From NCBI GenBank assembly GCA_905214855.1, contig CAJMNU010000056.1, forward strand, positions 1 through 9,123: 9,123 nucleotides of DNA, given 5' to 3'. Under the pieces are notes generated by a model, which saw only the letters and a program-made list of their open reading frames with translations, was not told the origin of the DNA and searched no databases. The position numbers and the translations under genes were made by a program. Positions within the stretch are counted from its first letter, which is position 1; each line of letters opens with the position of its first letter. This DNA is from an uncultured bacterium (GTDB lineage: Bacteria > Bacillota > Clostridia > Lachnospirales > Lachnospiraceae). This document shows, in pieces, positions 1-8,113 of this stretch.

Positions 1-531
1 TTCGGCGTACTGCCTCCAGTATCTATTCTGACACCAGAGCAGACACAGTACTACTTCCTTTCCGGATTTACAGCAAAACTTGCTGGTACAGAGCGTGGAA
101 TCACAGAACCTACACCAACATTCTCCGCTTGCTTCGGACAGGCATTCTTGGAACTGCACCCAACAAAATACGGCGAAGAGCTGGTTAAGAAGATGGAGCA
201 GAATGGTGCTAAAGCATACTTAGTAAATACAGGTTGGAATGGTACAGGAAAACGTATCACAATCAAAGATACCCGTGGTATCATCGATGCAATCCTGAAT
301 GGTGATATTCTGAATGCACCGACAAAACAGATCCCATACTTCAACTTTGAAGTTCCTACAGAGCTTCCGGGTGTAGATCCTGCTATTCTGGATCCTCGTG
401 ATACTTATGCAGATGCTGCTGAGTGGGAAGAGAAAGCAAAAGATCTGGCTCAGAGATTCGTTAAGAACTTCAAGAAATATGAAGGCAACGAAGTTGGCAA
501 GACTCTTGTTTCCGCTGGTCCTCAGTTATAA
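1..531 (+). CDS. pckA: Phosphoenolpyruvate carboxykinase (ATP), C-terminal part (5' end outside window)
   Basis: The first 176 residues in frame 1 match the C-terminal third of ATP-dependent PEP carboxykinase, which interconverts oxaloacetate + ATP with PEP + CO2 + ADP in the cytosol. In gut anaerobes it often runs in the CO2-fixing direction. Visible family blocks are AGTERG (fragment residues 28-33), [11 protein letters not shown] (36-46), [12 protein letters not shown] followed by IKDTR (the adenine-nucleotide binding region near the C terminus), and PTELPGVD with LDPR. The reading frame ends in TAA at 529-531, and the terminal sequence SAGPQL is like the AAGPKL end of the E. coli enzyme, so the 3' end is complete. 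The family is usually about 530-540 residues, so roughly two thirds lie upstream of the window. It is transcribed towards the minus-strand gene at 693-1643, and a strong terminator follows 49 nt after the stop. Nothing looks damaged. Confidence 0.97.
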   Translation, partial: FGVLPPVSILTPEQTQYYFLSGFTAKLAGTERGITEPTPTFSACFGQAFLELHPTKYGEELVKKMEQNGAKAYLVNTGWNGTGKRITIKDTRGIIDAILNGDILNAPTKQIPYFNFEVPTELPGVDPAILDPRDTYADAAEWEEKAKDLAQRFVKNFKKYEGNEVGKTLVSAGPQL

Positions 532-580
532 TTAAATCAAGAGCAAGCATATTTGGGCTGCTATCAAGTATTATAGAAAT

Positions 581-624
581 AAAATCCCCTGTCAGGATCA
601 CAAAAGTCCTGACAGGGGATTTTT
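581..624. terminator. Strong intrinsic terminator, probably bidirectional
   Basis: A perfect 17-bp inverted repeat (581-597 against 607-623) encloses a 9-nt loop, with a GC-rich core CCCCTGTCAGGA. The outer arms are A-rich on the left and T-rich on the right. On the plus strand the hairpin ends in a T run, suiting termination of pckA. On the minus strand it ends in TTTTATTTCT, suiting termination of the convergent gene whose stop is at 693. It lies between two convergent genes, which fits a shared terminator. Confidence 0.93.
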
Positions 625-692
625 AATAAAACACTCCCTATTTTACATATTTTCTAAATGTTCTTCTCCAAATATTTTTTCTAAACATCATA

Positions 693-1643
693 CTAAACCA
701 TCTCTATATCCTCTTCCCACTTCTCAAAGGCATCAATCGGCAATGGTTTAGAAAAGAAATATCCCTGTACCTGATTACACCTTACAGATCGCAGATAATC
801 AATCTGACTCTGCACTTCAATCCCTTCTGCCACCACTTCAATATTCAATTTCTGTGCTAGCTCCATAAGAGTAGAAATGATATCCCGTGCCTTTTTATTT
901 GACAAATCTCCAAAAAAAGTCCGATCTAGTTTCAAAACATCTACATCAAACTCTCTCAAAAGTAACAAAGAGGAATATCCTATCCCAAAATCATCCATAG
1001 AACATCGAAAACCCAGCATATGCATTTTATTGATGCACGCTTTTACTCTCTTACAACCTTCTCCTCCCTCTACTGTGATCATCTTTTGAATGGAATTTTT
1101 TCCACTGACACCACTGACAACATATTTAACCTGACCATCTCGATAAATAGGCGCTGCATAACAGAATTCTCCACTTGGAAGGCTATTCATAGATACATTT
1201 CCCTGAAATGCTTTTTGTATTACTTTTCTGTCAAATAATTCTTGAGAATTTATTTGAAGGTTATCCATTAAAGTAGCAACTACATTTCCATCTTTTTCAA
1301 TCAATGCCACTGCTTCAAAATTCAGAAAATTCTTTTTTCTATCCAAAAATTCAATACTTACATGAATATCTTCTTTCCCTGTCAAACGCTCCAAAGAATC
1401 CGCCAAGTTTTCTACTGCCTGTATTTTATGATTTATTTCATTCATAACAGAACCTTTTGTCTGTTCTATCAGCTCTAAAGCAATACTTTCTCTGCTTGTC
1501 TCAGCAATGTCCTGAATCTCTTCGGCATTCCAAACAGAGCAATAAATTGTCACAAAAAATAACAGAAGAAAAAATACAATTATAATTCTATTCCTAGACG
1601 CCACATGACTGTCCTCTCTCCTCTTTGCATCCTTATTTCCCAT
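693..1643 (-). CDS. Membrane-anchored Cache-type sensor joined to a half EAL domain (probable internal-deletion remnant)
   Basis: This 316-residue protein starts with a basic segment and one transmembrane helix (about residues 19-36). A Cache-like extracytoplasmic sensor region follows (about 40-185, including AVALIEKDGNVVAT and FCYAAPIYRDG). From about residue 190 it is the C-terminal half of an EAL domain: MDDFGIGYSS (216-225), KLDR (238-241), VAEGIE (271-276) and QGYFFSKPLP (293-302). The first half of EAL is absent, including the ExLxR catalytic glutamate motif, the Asn strand and the ExTE motif. Any GGDEF domain and the second transmembrane helix expected after Cache are also missing. 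It is therefore unlikely to hydrolyse c-di-GMP, and as written the EAL half would follow the Cache domain outside the membrane. The simplest reading is an in-frame internal deletion of a Cache-GGDEF-EAL receptor near residues 186-192. The start is supported by AAGGA seven bases upstream of ATG. A small non-enzymatic role remains possible. Confidence 0.85.
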   Translation of the reverse strand: MGNKDAKRREDSHVASRNRIIIVFFLLLFFVTIYCSVWNAEEIQDIAETSRESIALELIEQTKGSVMNEINHKIQAVENLADSLERLTGKEDIHVSIEFLDRKKNFLNFEAVALIEKDGNVVATLMDNLQINSQELFDRKVIQKAFQGNVSMNSLPSGEFCYAAPIYRDGQVKYVVSGVSGKNSIQKMITVEGGEGCKRVKACINKMHMLGFRCSMDDFGIGYSSLLLLREFDVDVLKLDRTFFGDLSNKKARDIISTLMELAQKLNIEVVAEGIEVQSQIDYLRSVRCNQVQGYFFSKPLPIDAFEKWEEDIEMV

Positions 1644-1668
1644 TAATTTTCCTTCGTTGTATAACTAC

Positions 1669-1697
1669 AGTATGACTTACTTTGCTTTGTTTATCAA
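1669..1697 (-). promoter_or_regulatory. Candidate sigma-A promoter for the Cache/EAL-half gene
   Basis: On the minus strand TTGATA (1692-1697) is separated by 17 nt from CATACT (1669-1674), matching the -35 and -10 consensus at 5/6 and 4/6 positions. It lies 26 nt upstream of the ATG at 1643, inside the 93-nt gap after the GH3 gene. No clear terminator sits between the GH3 stop and this gene, so read-through from the operon may also contribute. Confidence 0.45.
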
Positions 1698-1736
1698 CTC
1701 TTTTTTCTTTTCACTCTAAAATTTCTTGATCACTTT

Positions 1737-4007
1737 TTATTTTACATGATGTGCATATTTCTTTACTCGTTCATCATCAATGATTCCATTCCAATTCATT
1801 CCATATCCAAAATCATATCTGTGTCCTTCACTATCTACATGGCATTCCATGTCAAACGGCACATCTTCATACTGTTCTTCTACTGTATCCATATTTTGGG
1901 GAATCTGCACAGGGAGCAGACCAGATGGCTCTTTCTTTCCTGTTATGATCTCTAAAAGTGCCTGAGGGAGATTTCCAAATGCAGTTAAAATCGCATCTGC
2001 GGATTCCTCAAACTCTGCCATTACCATAGGACCTGTCATACTAACACAGGCTATTACAGGCTTATCTCCCATTTGCTGCTTTGTCTTCAAAAGAGTATCC
2101 AGATCTTTCTCATTATTTACTGTAACACTCTTTCCCCGATATCCTCTATCCAAGAAATCTTCCTGAGGATCTCCTCCGGCAATACTATGCTCTCTTGCCT
2201 TTAAAGCAGTATATGGGCGGTATTGCAGACTGACTGGAACATATCCATTTCCTCCATTTTTCCTGTCCTTTTTATCATATCCTCCCAACAGAGTAAATGC
2301 TGCACCATTTGGCTGTCTCATAAAACATAAAGCCGCATCTGCTTCTTCTGGTGTTTCTACCACATCCACATATTTTTCCAACAATTTCAAATTCACCGGA
2401 TCTTCCCAATGTTCTTCCTGTTCCATTCCCATCCAGTCCACGCTCTTTGCAAGATACCATTTTGGCACATATACCTTTGCCTTTTCTTTTAAAGGAAGTA
2501 CTTGACCTTTATTCTTCAGCATCACAATAGATTTAACCTGTGCCTCAAATCCTTCCTGCATATACTCTGGACATCCCACCACTTTATCAGATTCTTCTGG
2601 ATCCAGATATGGATTTTCAAAAAGACCTGTTCTAAAAATGTTCTTCAACAGTCTTCTCGCAGAATCTCTGAACCGCTGGATCATAAACTCTTCTCCATGT
2701 TCCTTGACACCAAGTTCATAAGCTGCCAGAATGTTTGTTTTCTCGTTCAGACCTCCAAACTGATCTACTCCTGCCATCAATACTTTATAACAGCGTTCTG
2801 GTTCACTTAAAGTCTCAACACCCCAGCATTTTCCGCTGTACATGCTATCCAGTTCTTCCTCATTGGCTGTGATCGCCCAGTCTGTACATACCACCTCGTC
2901 ATATCCATATTTCTTTCTCAACAGCTCTGTAATCAGATATTTACTGTAGCTGCATCCTACATTCTCTCCTCCAGGCTGTCCATAAATAACAGTATAATAT
3001 GGCATCACAGCACTTGCTTTCTTGGTCTTTCCTCTTAATTTGAAAGCACCTTCCGTAAATGGGATCAGATGTTCCTCAAAGTTTCCTCCCGGATATACAG
3101 AGTATTTACCACAAGCAAAATGTGCATCACGACCGCCTTCTACCGCTCCTCCTCCTGGCCAGTGTTTTACCATTGCATTGACGCTCTCATATCCCCATCC
3201 ATCTTCTATCTCTTTTTCCCCTTCAGAGGTCTGGAAACCATCACAATATGCCTCTGCTAAAGCCGCACTCAGTCCGGAATGTTCTCCAAGGCTACCGTTA
3301 TAACGGCTCCATCTTGGCTCTGTGGTGAGATCGATCTGTGGTGACAGCGCTGTTGTGATCCCCAGTGCACGATATTCTTTTGAAGCAATCTCACCAAAGC
3401 GGTGTATCAGCTCTGGATCAAATGTTGCTGTCATGCCAAGAGGTTCTGGCCAGTGAGAAATATCTCCGCCTGCACCTGCATCAAATTCAAACGACACAGT
3501 AGTTCCATGCCTTGGGTCTGAACTGATCGATACTGGGATTCCCCAATCTAATCCTTCTGCAAATGCCTGAAGATTATTATTCCACTCTGCAGATGCTTTT
3601 ACAGATTCCACACTCACAACCAGTACATGTCTTAAAAAGTCCTCTTTCATAAAATTCTTTTGCTGATCTGTCAAAGCAGAAGCAGGTTCATTGGATTCTG
3701 CCCATAGTTTTCCATGATATGTATTTCTTCCAAAATACCCATCTGTTGTTCCCGGAAGAAACTGATGTTTACTATAAAGCATCAACCCTGCGATCTGCTC
3801 CACTGACATCCTTGATGCAAGATCTTTTGCTCTCTCCTGTGCGGACAAACGCCAATCTTCATATGGATGTAATACTCCATCTTTTGCAAGATCTTTAAAA
3901 TAGAGTCCGTCTTTTTCTAATAACCTAACACCCGAATCTTCTGACCATTTGAGAAGTGGTCCTTCTGGATTTTTCTTGCTCTGGATCTTCTGTTTTGTTG
4001 TAGCCAT
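1737..4007 (-). CDS. Glycoside hydrolase family 3 protein (beta-glucosidase-like), cytosolic
   Basis: This 756-residue GH3 enzyme would remove terminal beta-linked sugars from the non-reducing end with retention of configuration. The N-terminal TIM-barrel domain spans about residues 55-465 and shows SDPRHG (163-168), the substrate-binding KHWPGGG block (281-287) and VCTDW (373-377), in which D376 is the expected catalytic nucleophile. The second alpha/beta domain begins near AQVKSIVMLKNKG (489-501) and ends with GLLPVQIP and YDFGYGMNW. There is no signal peptide, so it should be cytosolic and act on imported or internally made glycosides. There is no PA14 insert and no fibronectin III tail. 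The acid/base residue in the second domain cannot be assigned by eye. The start is set by a perfect AGGAGG at 4015-4020, 7 nt from ATG. It is the last gene of the four-gene operon, 30 nt after the CapA-like gene. The sugar specificity (glucose, xylose or other) is not determinable here. Confidence 0.93.
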   Translation of the reverse strand: MATTKQKIQSKKNPEGPLLKWSEDSGVRLLEKDGLYFKDLAKDGVLHPYEDWRLSAQERAKDLASRMSVEQIAGLMLYSKHQFLPGTTDGYFGRNTYHGKLWAESNEPASALTDQQKNFMKEDFLRHVLVVSVESVKASAEWNNNLQAFAEGLDWGIPVSISSDPRHGTTVSFEFDAGAGGDISHWPEPLGMTATFDPELIHRFGEIASKEYRALGITTALSPQIDLTTEPRWSRYNGSLGEHSGLSAALAEAYCDGFQTSEGEKEIEDGWGYESVNAMVKHWPGGGAVEGGRDAHFACGKYSVYPGGNFEEHLIPFTEGAFKLRGKTKKASAVMPYYTVIYGQPGGENVGCSYSKYLITELLRKKYGYDEVVCTDWAITANEEELDSMYSGKCWGVETLSEPERCYKVLMAGVDQFGGLNEKTNILAAYELGVKEHGEEFMIQRFRDSARRLLKNIFRTGLFENPYLDPEESDKVVGCPEYMQEGFEAQVKSIVMLKNKGQVLPLKEKAKVYVPKWYLAKSVDWMGMEQEEHWEDPVNLKLLEKYVDVVETPEEADAALCFMRQPNGAAFTLLGGYDKKDRKNGGNGYVPVSLQYRPYTALKAREHSIAGGDPQEDFLDRGYRGKSVTVNNEKDLDTLLKTKQQMGDKPVIACVSMTGPMVMAEFEESADAILTAFGNLPQALLEIITGKKEPSGLLPVQIPQNMDTVEEQYEDVPFDMECHVDSEGHRYDFGYGMNWNGIIDDERVKKYAHHVK

Positions 4008-4037
4008 AATAACGCCTCCTTGTTTTTCCAGTTTCTG

Positions 4038-5006
4038 CTAATCTTCTGTCAGTCTTTGTTCTTTTTGCTCTATTAACGCAGGCTGTCCTTTTCTGATTTC
4101 CACGGGAATCTCTCTAATCTTCTGTATTCCATCTCTTCCCACGATGATCTGTAAGATCATACTTTTATCTGTACCAGAAGGAATCTGCCTGTCAAATACA
4201 AAATTTCCCAAACTATAATAAATTGGAACTCCTTTATACTCTCCTATTTCCTGCAATACATGCGGATGACTTCCAACTACAAAATCCGCCCCACATTCTA
4301 TTGCCTTTTTTGCTAATTTTTCCTGTTGCTCACTAATATAAGGCTGATACTCTCTCCCCCAATGAAAATATACAATCTTAAAATCAGATTCCAGAGTTTC
4401 CAAATCCCTTTCTAAAACCGAAAGATCCATAGTGCTGATGTAACGAACGGTTGCCTCCTCTCCCTGAAAGAAAAATCCCTCTGGAGGAAACGCACTATAT
4501 GCCAAAATCCCAATTCTCACCCCATTCTTTTCAAACACATATGGCTTATGAGAATGTGCATTCTTTGCCGCTCCCACACTATCTATTCCACACTCTCTCA
4601 AATAAAACATGGTATCTTCCAAGCCCTGACTTAAACAATCCATAGTATGGTTATTAGCAAGATTCATACAGTCAAATCCAGCGTTTTTCAAAGCCTTGGC
4701 ATTTTGAGGATCTGCCCAAAATAAAAAGCGTTTTGTCTTATCCGCAGCTTTATTTTCATCTGTGATCGGACATTCCAGATTTCCGATTGTCAGATCATCT
4801 TCCAAAAAATACTGTTTTACCTGTTCATATGGATACTCATATCCATAATCTTCTATCCATCCCTGAACACCTCTTGATAACATAACATCTCCTACAAATG
4901 AGATTGTAATGGTATTCTTTTTTAACATACTGATATGAAGACCTATCCCCAGCCCCAAAATCCCTGCTGCCAAAACAAATCCTATCTTACATGTTCTGCT
5001 CATCAT
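4038..5006 (-). CDS. CapA family protein (metallophosphatase fold), membrane-anchored
   Basis: The 322-residue protein has an N-terminal signal anchor (about residues 8-25, very hydrophobic, no lipobox) and then a CapA/PGA_cap domain of the calcineurin-like phosphatase superfamily. Metal-site style motifs appear in order: VGDVML (38-43), GNLECP (75-80), NLANNHTMD (115-123), FHWG (214-217), GSHPHVLQ (245-252) and YYSLGNFVFD (263-272). Family members include CapA/PgsA, linked to poly-gamma-glutamate export or anchoring, but many genomes carry copies with no capB/capC partner and of unknown role. No capB or capC is present here, so poly-gamma-glutamate synthesis should not be assumed. The active domain is predicted outside the membrane. 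It begins 11 nt after the DUF3160 stop with only a weak ribosome site (GAG), which points to translational coupling. The start could be either of two consecutive ATGs (5006 or 5003). Confidence 0.9.
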   Translation of the reverse strand: MMSRTCKIGFVLAAGILGLGIGLHISMLKKNTITISFVGDVMLSRGVQGWIEDYGYEYPYEQVKQYFLEDDLTIGNLECPITDENKAADKTKRFLFWADPQNAKALKNAGFDCMNLANNHTMDCLSQGLEDTMFYLRECGIDSVGAAKNAHSHKPYVFEKNGVRIGILAYSAFPPEGFFFQGEEATVRYISTMDLSVLERDLETLESDFKIVYFHWGREYQPYISEQQEKLAKKAIECGADFVVGSHPHVLQEIGEYKGVPIYYSLGNFVFDRQIPSGTDKSMILQIIVGRDGIQKIREIPVEIRKGQPALIEQKEQRLTED

Positions 5007-5017
5007 ATTCTTTTACT

Positions 5018-7288
5018 CTAACATCCCGTAGAATATGGATTTTCCGGTATTGGAATTTCCAGACTATTTTGGTCATCCATATAGGAATCCACAAATGGCG
5101 GTCTTTCTGGTGCTGCTTCTTTAATCTGAGCCTGCCACTCTTCATCCGTCAAACGTGTGTCAGAGACAAACTCAAAATAATCAAAGACTGCTCCTCTTGT
5201 CAGATACACTTCTCCCTTTTGAGGGATTGCCACATAAATCTCTGCCGCAGTACCTACCCCTTCCTCCAGATAGGAAGCTCCTGCTGTGTGAACATCTGCG
5301 ATGACTGCCATATTTTTATCTGTCTCAGATTCTACCAGATACCATCCGTCTGCATCTGCAATGGAACTACTCAGATACTCTAAAGTTCCTCCATAGGTCA
5401 AAAGAGTATAATGTTCTTCCACACTCAGATCTTCACCTTCCAACTCTTTCTTAGCACAGGTTTTCAGGAAATCTAACATACTCTCTAATTGTTCGTATTT
5501 AAACAACATATCTTCATTCAGAAGTCCACGCTCTCCCAGACTTTCTCTGGTGGTTGCTGTCAGCCACAAAAGACGACTGAAGAATTCTGGGTTAGGCTCT
5601 ACATACCCCATAAGTTCCGGAGGTTCTTCTCCTCCACCACATTCTGTTGCAGACTGTTTTCCATACAATATGGTATCATGGCGCATTTCTGCCCAACTTC
5701 CCAGTGCCGTCGCAAGAGATTTATCTTCCCAAGCTGTATTTCTCATAAAGAAAGGATATCCCTCATCTACACATCCTGTCAAACTCTTTAAACAATACAG
5801 CCATCCCTGATACAGATTTTTCGTCTGTTCCTGTACTGTCTGTCCCTGAAACTCTGCTGCCAGCTTATCAAAACTTTCCTGATATCCAGACCACAGCTCC
5901 TGTGGTTTATAAAACAGATCAAGAAGCTCTTTTGCACGATCTGAACCAAACACGGCAAAAACATCCAAACCAACCGGACATGGACGTTTTACCGGTTCCG
6001 TGAGATTTTGCAGGATTTCAGAATCCGGCATATAACGCTGTCCCATAAAACGCATCTGGAGAACATCTACTGTATCTTCTGTTTTTTGTACGATTTTCTG
6101 TCTTCTAAGTTGTGATGCTTTTTCATAAAACACGTCTATTTTTTCTGGGAAAGCATCAAATTCTGTATTCTCTGACCAAATCTGACTGCAAACTGCCTGT
6201 ATTTCCAATGGTGTAATATCGTCTGCATCACCTGAAAAGAAACTGGTAGTACTGTACATGTTTTCCCATGTCTTTTTCACATCCTCAGGCGCTTTCTCCA
6301 ACGCTGCTGCCGTTACAATCGCACGCATTGCCCACTCTTCCTGCTGCTCACCATTTTCCCCGTAAAGTGGGAAAGGTATAATTCCGTACCAGCTCACTGC
6401 CTGAAAATAACGCCCAAGTTCCTCACTTCTTGTATAATGTCCCCTCACCTGAAACAAAGAATAATCCACTTTGTACTGGAAAAGTGGCGAGATCTCCTTT
6501 CCTGCTGCGTTCCGGATCAAATCATATTCCTGCTTGACAAGAGCCTTTATATTTTCTGGAAATCCTTCCGGCAAAGACTGTTCCATGATTAGATTTACAA
6601 CACCAAAATATCCAAGCATCGTCTGAACACTCATCTTAACTACCGGATTTTCCACTTTCATGTACTCTTCCATCAATTGATCCAGCATTGCCTGATTTAG
6701 ATATATTGTATCCTCATAGAAAAAATCAGTCTCTAACTGGCGCAAGGAATAATCATAAAAAATATGATACAGCTGAAGAACAGAATCCACAGTCACAAAA
6801 CTTGGGATTTTCTTATATGTATTCTCCTCATAAATATAAAAAAGCTGCTCAGAGTCTGTAGGGATCACAACAAAACCATTTTGAACGATTTTATCACGCT
6901 GCTCCTTCGTCAGATTAGGAAACTGATCCATATTCACAATGTTGGACAGATCCTCATTTACCAAATAAGAGGGAACATTTACTTCATAACTTTCTGGCTT
7001 ATATCCCTTTTCTTCCCGATAAAAAAGTGGTTTTGCCTCTATTTTGGATACTTCTTGTTCCTCTTTCTTCGTAGTTTCTTTCTCTTCTGTCTCCTTACTC
7101 TCTGTTTGTGATCCTTTTTCCTGATCTTCTAATCTATTTCTATCTGTCTCTTCTGTTTTCGTTTCTTCTATTGCTTCTGTTAATACAGCGCTCTGATCTC
7201 CCCCTTTTCCGCCCGCACATCCATTTGCCATACATGCCATAGAAACCGCCAATAAAGCTGCCATGATCTGTCTCTGCTTTTTTCTCAT
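5018..7288 (-). CDS. DUF3160 domain-containing lipoprotein
   Basis: The 756-residue protein has a signal peptide with a lipobox-like end (ANGC, C24 the likely lipidated cysteine, followed by AGGKGG). A low-complexity linker rich in Glu, Lys and Thr covers about residues 36-85. The rest (about 95-740) matches the DUF3160 family, known as a large secreted domain of unknown function in bacteria and archaea. Recognisable blocks are PSFVTVDSVLQLYH (162-175), VRGHYTRSEELGRYF (281-295), GSWAEMRHDTILYGKQS (530-546), VEPNPEFFSRL (563-573) and IADVHTAG (663-670). It is predicted to sit on the outer face of the membrane. The start is set by AGGAGG (7295-7300) 6 nt before ATG. It lies 24 nt after the DxDxDG membrane protein and 11 nt before the CapA-like gene. 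No catalytic residues can be assigned, and no function is known to me. The reading frame looks intact. Confidence 0.9.
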   Translation of the reverse strand: MRKKQRQIMAALLAVSMACMANGCAGGKGGDQSAVLTEAIEETKTEETDRNRLEDQEKGSQTESKETEEKETTKKEEQEVSKIEAKPLFYREEKGYKPESYEVNVPSYLVNEDLSNIVNMDQFPNLTKEQRDKIVQNGFVVIPTDSEQLFYIYEENTYKKIPSFVTVDSVLQLYHIFYDYSLRQLETDFFYEDTIYLNQAMLDQLMEEYMKVENPVVKMSVQTMLGYFGVVNLIMEQSLPEGFPENIKALVKQEYDLIRNAAGKEISPLFQYKVDYSLFQVRGHYTRSEELGRYFQAVSWYGIIPFPLYGENGEQQEEWAMRAIVTAAALEKAPEDVKKTWENMYSTTSFFSGDADDITPLEIQAVCSQIWSENTEFDAFPEKIDVFYEKASQLRRQKIVQKTEDTVDVLQMRFMGQRYMPDSEILQNLTEPVKRPCPVGLDVFAVFGSDRAKELLDLFYKPQELWSGYQESFDKLAAEFQGQTVQEQTKNLYQGWLYCLKSLTGCVDEGYPFFMRNTAWEDKSLATALGSWAEMRHDTILYGKQSATECGGGEEPPELMGYVEPNPEFFSRLLWLTATTRESLGERGLLNEDMLFKYEQLESMLDFLKTCAKKELEGEDLSVEEHYTLLTYGGTLEYLSSSIADADGWYLVESETDKNMAVIADVHTAGASYLEEGVGTAAEIYVAIPQKGEVYLTRGAVFDYFEFVSDTRLTDEEWQAQIKEAAPERPPFVDSYMDDQNSLEIPIPENPYSTGC

Positions 7289-7312
7289 GCCCTGCCTCCT
7301 CTATAAACCAAT

Positions 7313-8101
7313 TTATGAGCCGATCAGTTCTACTGTGCTGCCACTAAGACGCACCTGATAACAGATTTTCTGATTGCAAATCTGTATTTGTTCTATTTCA
7401 GTGTCCTTCTGTTTGTAAAATACCGTTTCTCCTGTTAGTTCTTTTGAGATTGCTTTTAGCTCAAAACCAAAGCCCTTCCAGTCATACATTGCCACTAAAC
7501 TGTCTCCATATTTGGTTTTTTCAATAGAAACGATCTCTTCCATTCCATCTTGATCTACATCCCATACTATATAATCTAAAAACGGCCGTGCCAGACGTGA
7601 TCCCAGCCACACAGGTTCTAACTGCCCATCTGTCAGGCGGTAAAAAAAGGGACGTTTTGCCAAAACAGGATGAAATTTTGTCGTTTTATAGACACAGATA
7701 CCAATTTCCTGTATGCCATCTCCATCAATATCCCCTGCCATTACTTTAGATGGTTTTACAGAAGAAAAATCAAACTGATAGGTTGCTTTTCCCTCAAAAG
7801 AAGGCATCTGTCCTCTGATATCATACTCTTCATAGACTTCCAGAAAATCGCCATATAGTTCTCCTGTTTCCAGCACCTTTCCCTTCTCTCCTCCCCGTAT
7901 CACAAGGAGTTCTTTTTGTCCATCCTGATCGATATCTGCCTCATACCAAGAGACGATATGATTCTTTCCCCCAATTACTCCTTGGTATAAGATCAAAAAA
8001 GAAATCGCTGCCAAAAACAGGGCAACTCCTAAGATCATTCTCTTCCTATGCTTTCTATCTGTCCATTTTGATACCATCATAAGGTATGTGTGTTTATCCA
8101 T
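7313..8101 (-). CDS. Membrane-anchored protein with three DxDxDG loops (FG-GAP/VCBS-like), function unknown
   Basis: With the start chosen here the protein has 262 residues: a basic N terminus (KWTDRKHRKR), one transmembrane helix (about residues 21-40) and an extracytoplasmic domain. That domain carries three acidic loops, DIDQDGQKE (56-64), DIDGDGIQE (124-132) and DVDQDGMEE (181-189), each followed by hydrophobic strand residues. Such loops occur in FG-GAP/VCBS beta-propeller blades and EF-hand-like sites and usually bind calcium. Only three are visible, so this would be a short or degenerate propeller. The ATG at 8101 has AAAGG 7 nt upstream. An in-frame ATG at 8116 and a TTG at 8167 could extend it, and 8116 has a weaker ribosome site but overlaps a possible upstream TGA. 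It is the first gene of the operon, just upstream of the DUF3160 lipoprotein, suggesting a surface partner. I do not recognise a specific family. Confidence 0.8.
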   Translation of the reverse strand: MDKHTYLMMVSKWTDRKHRKRMILGVALFLAAISFLILYQGVIGGKNHIVSWYEADIDQDGQKELLVIRGGEKGKVLETGELYGDFLEVYEEYDIRGQMPSFEGKATYQFDFSSVKPSKVMAGDIDGDGIQEIGICVYKTTKFHPVLAKRPFFYRLTDGQLEPVWLGSRLARPFLDYIVWDVDQDGMEEIVSIEKTKYGDSLVAMYDWKGFGFELKAISKELTGETVFYKQKDTEIEQIQICNQKICYQVRLSGSTVELIGS

Positions 8102-8108
8102 ATATAAG

Positions 8109-8113
8109 CCTTT
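8109..8113 (-). promoter_or_regulatory. Ribosome binding site deciding the start of the DxDxDG protein
   Basis: AAAGG on the minus strand lies 7 nt upstream of the ATG at 8101, ideal spacing. The alternatives at 8116 (ATG) and 8167 (TTG) lack comparable sites. The site also touches the TGA (8113-8115) of a possible upstream reading frame, so ribosomes ending there could re-initiate at this start. Confidence 0.55.

Noticed and set aside
2502..2810. Plus-strand frame of 102 codons inside the GH3 gene
   Set aside because: Antisense to the GH3 coding region; composition (Phe, Ser, His rich) is typical of a shadow frame.
3022..3303. Open plus-strand frame of 93 codons inside the GH3 gene
   Set aside because: Antisense shadow of a strongly conserved catalytic region; no ribosome site or family resemblance.
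4038..5006. Poly-gamma-glutamate capsule synthesis locus
   Set aside because: Only a CapA-like domain is present; capB and capC are absent, so a capsule function is not supported.
4991..5383. Plus-strand frame of 130 codons opposite the DUF3160 C terminus
   Set aside because: Cys/Phe/Ile-rich antisense translation of a well-supported gene; no ribosome site.
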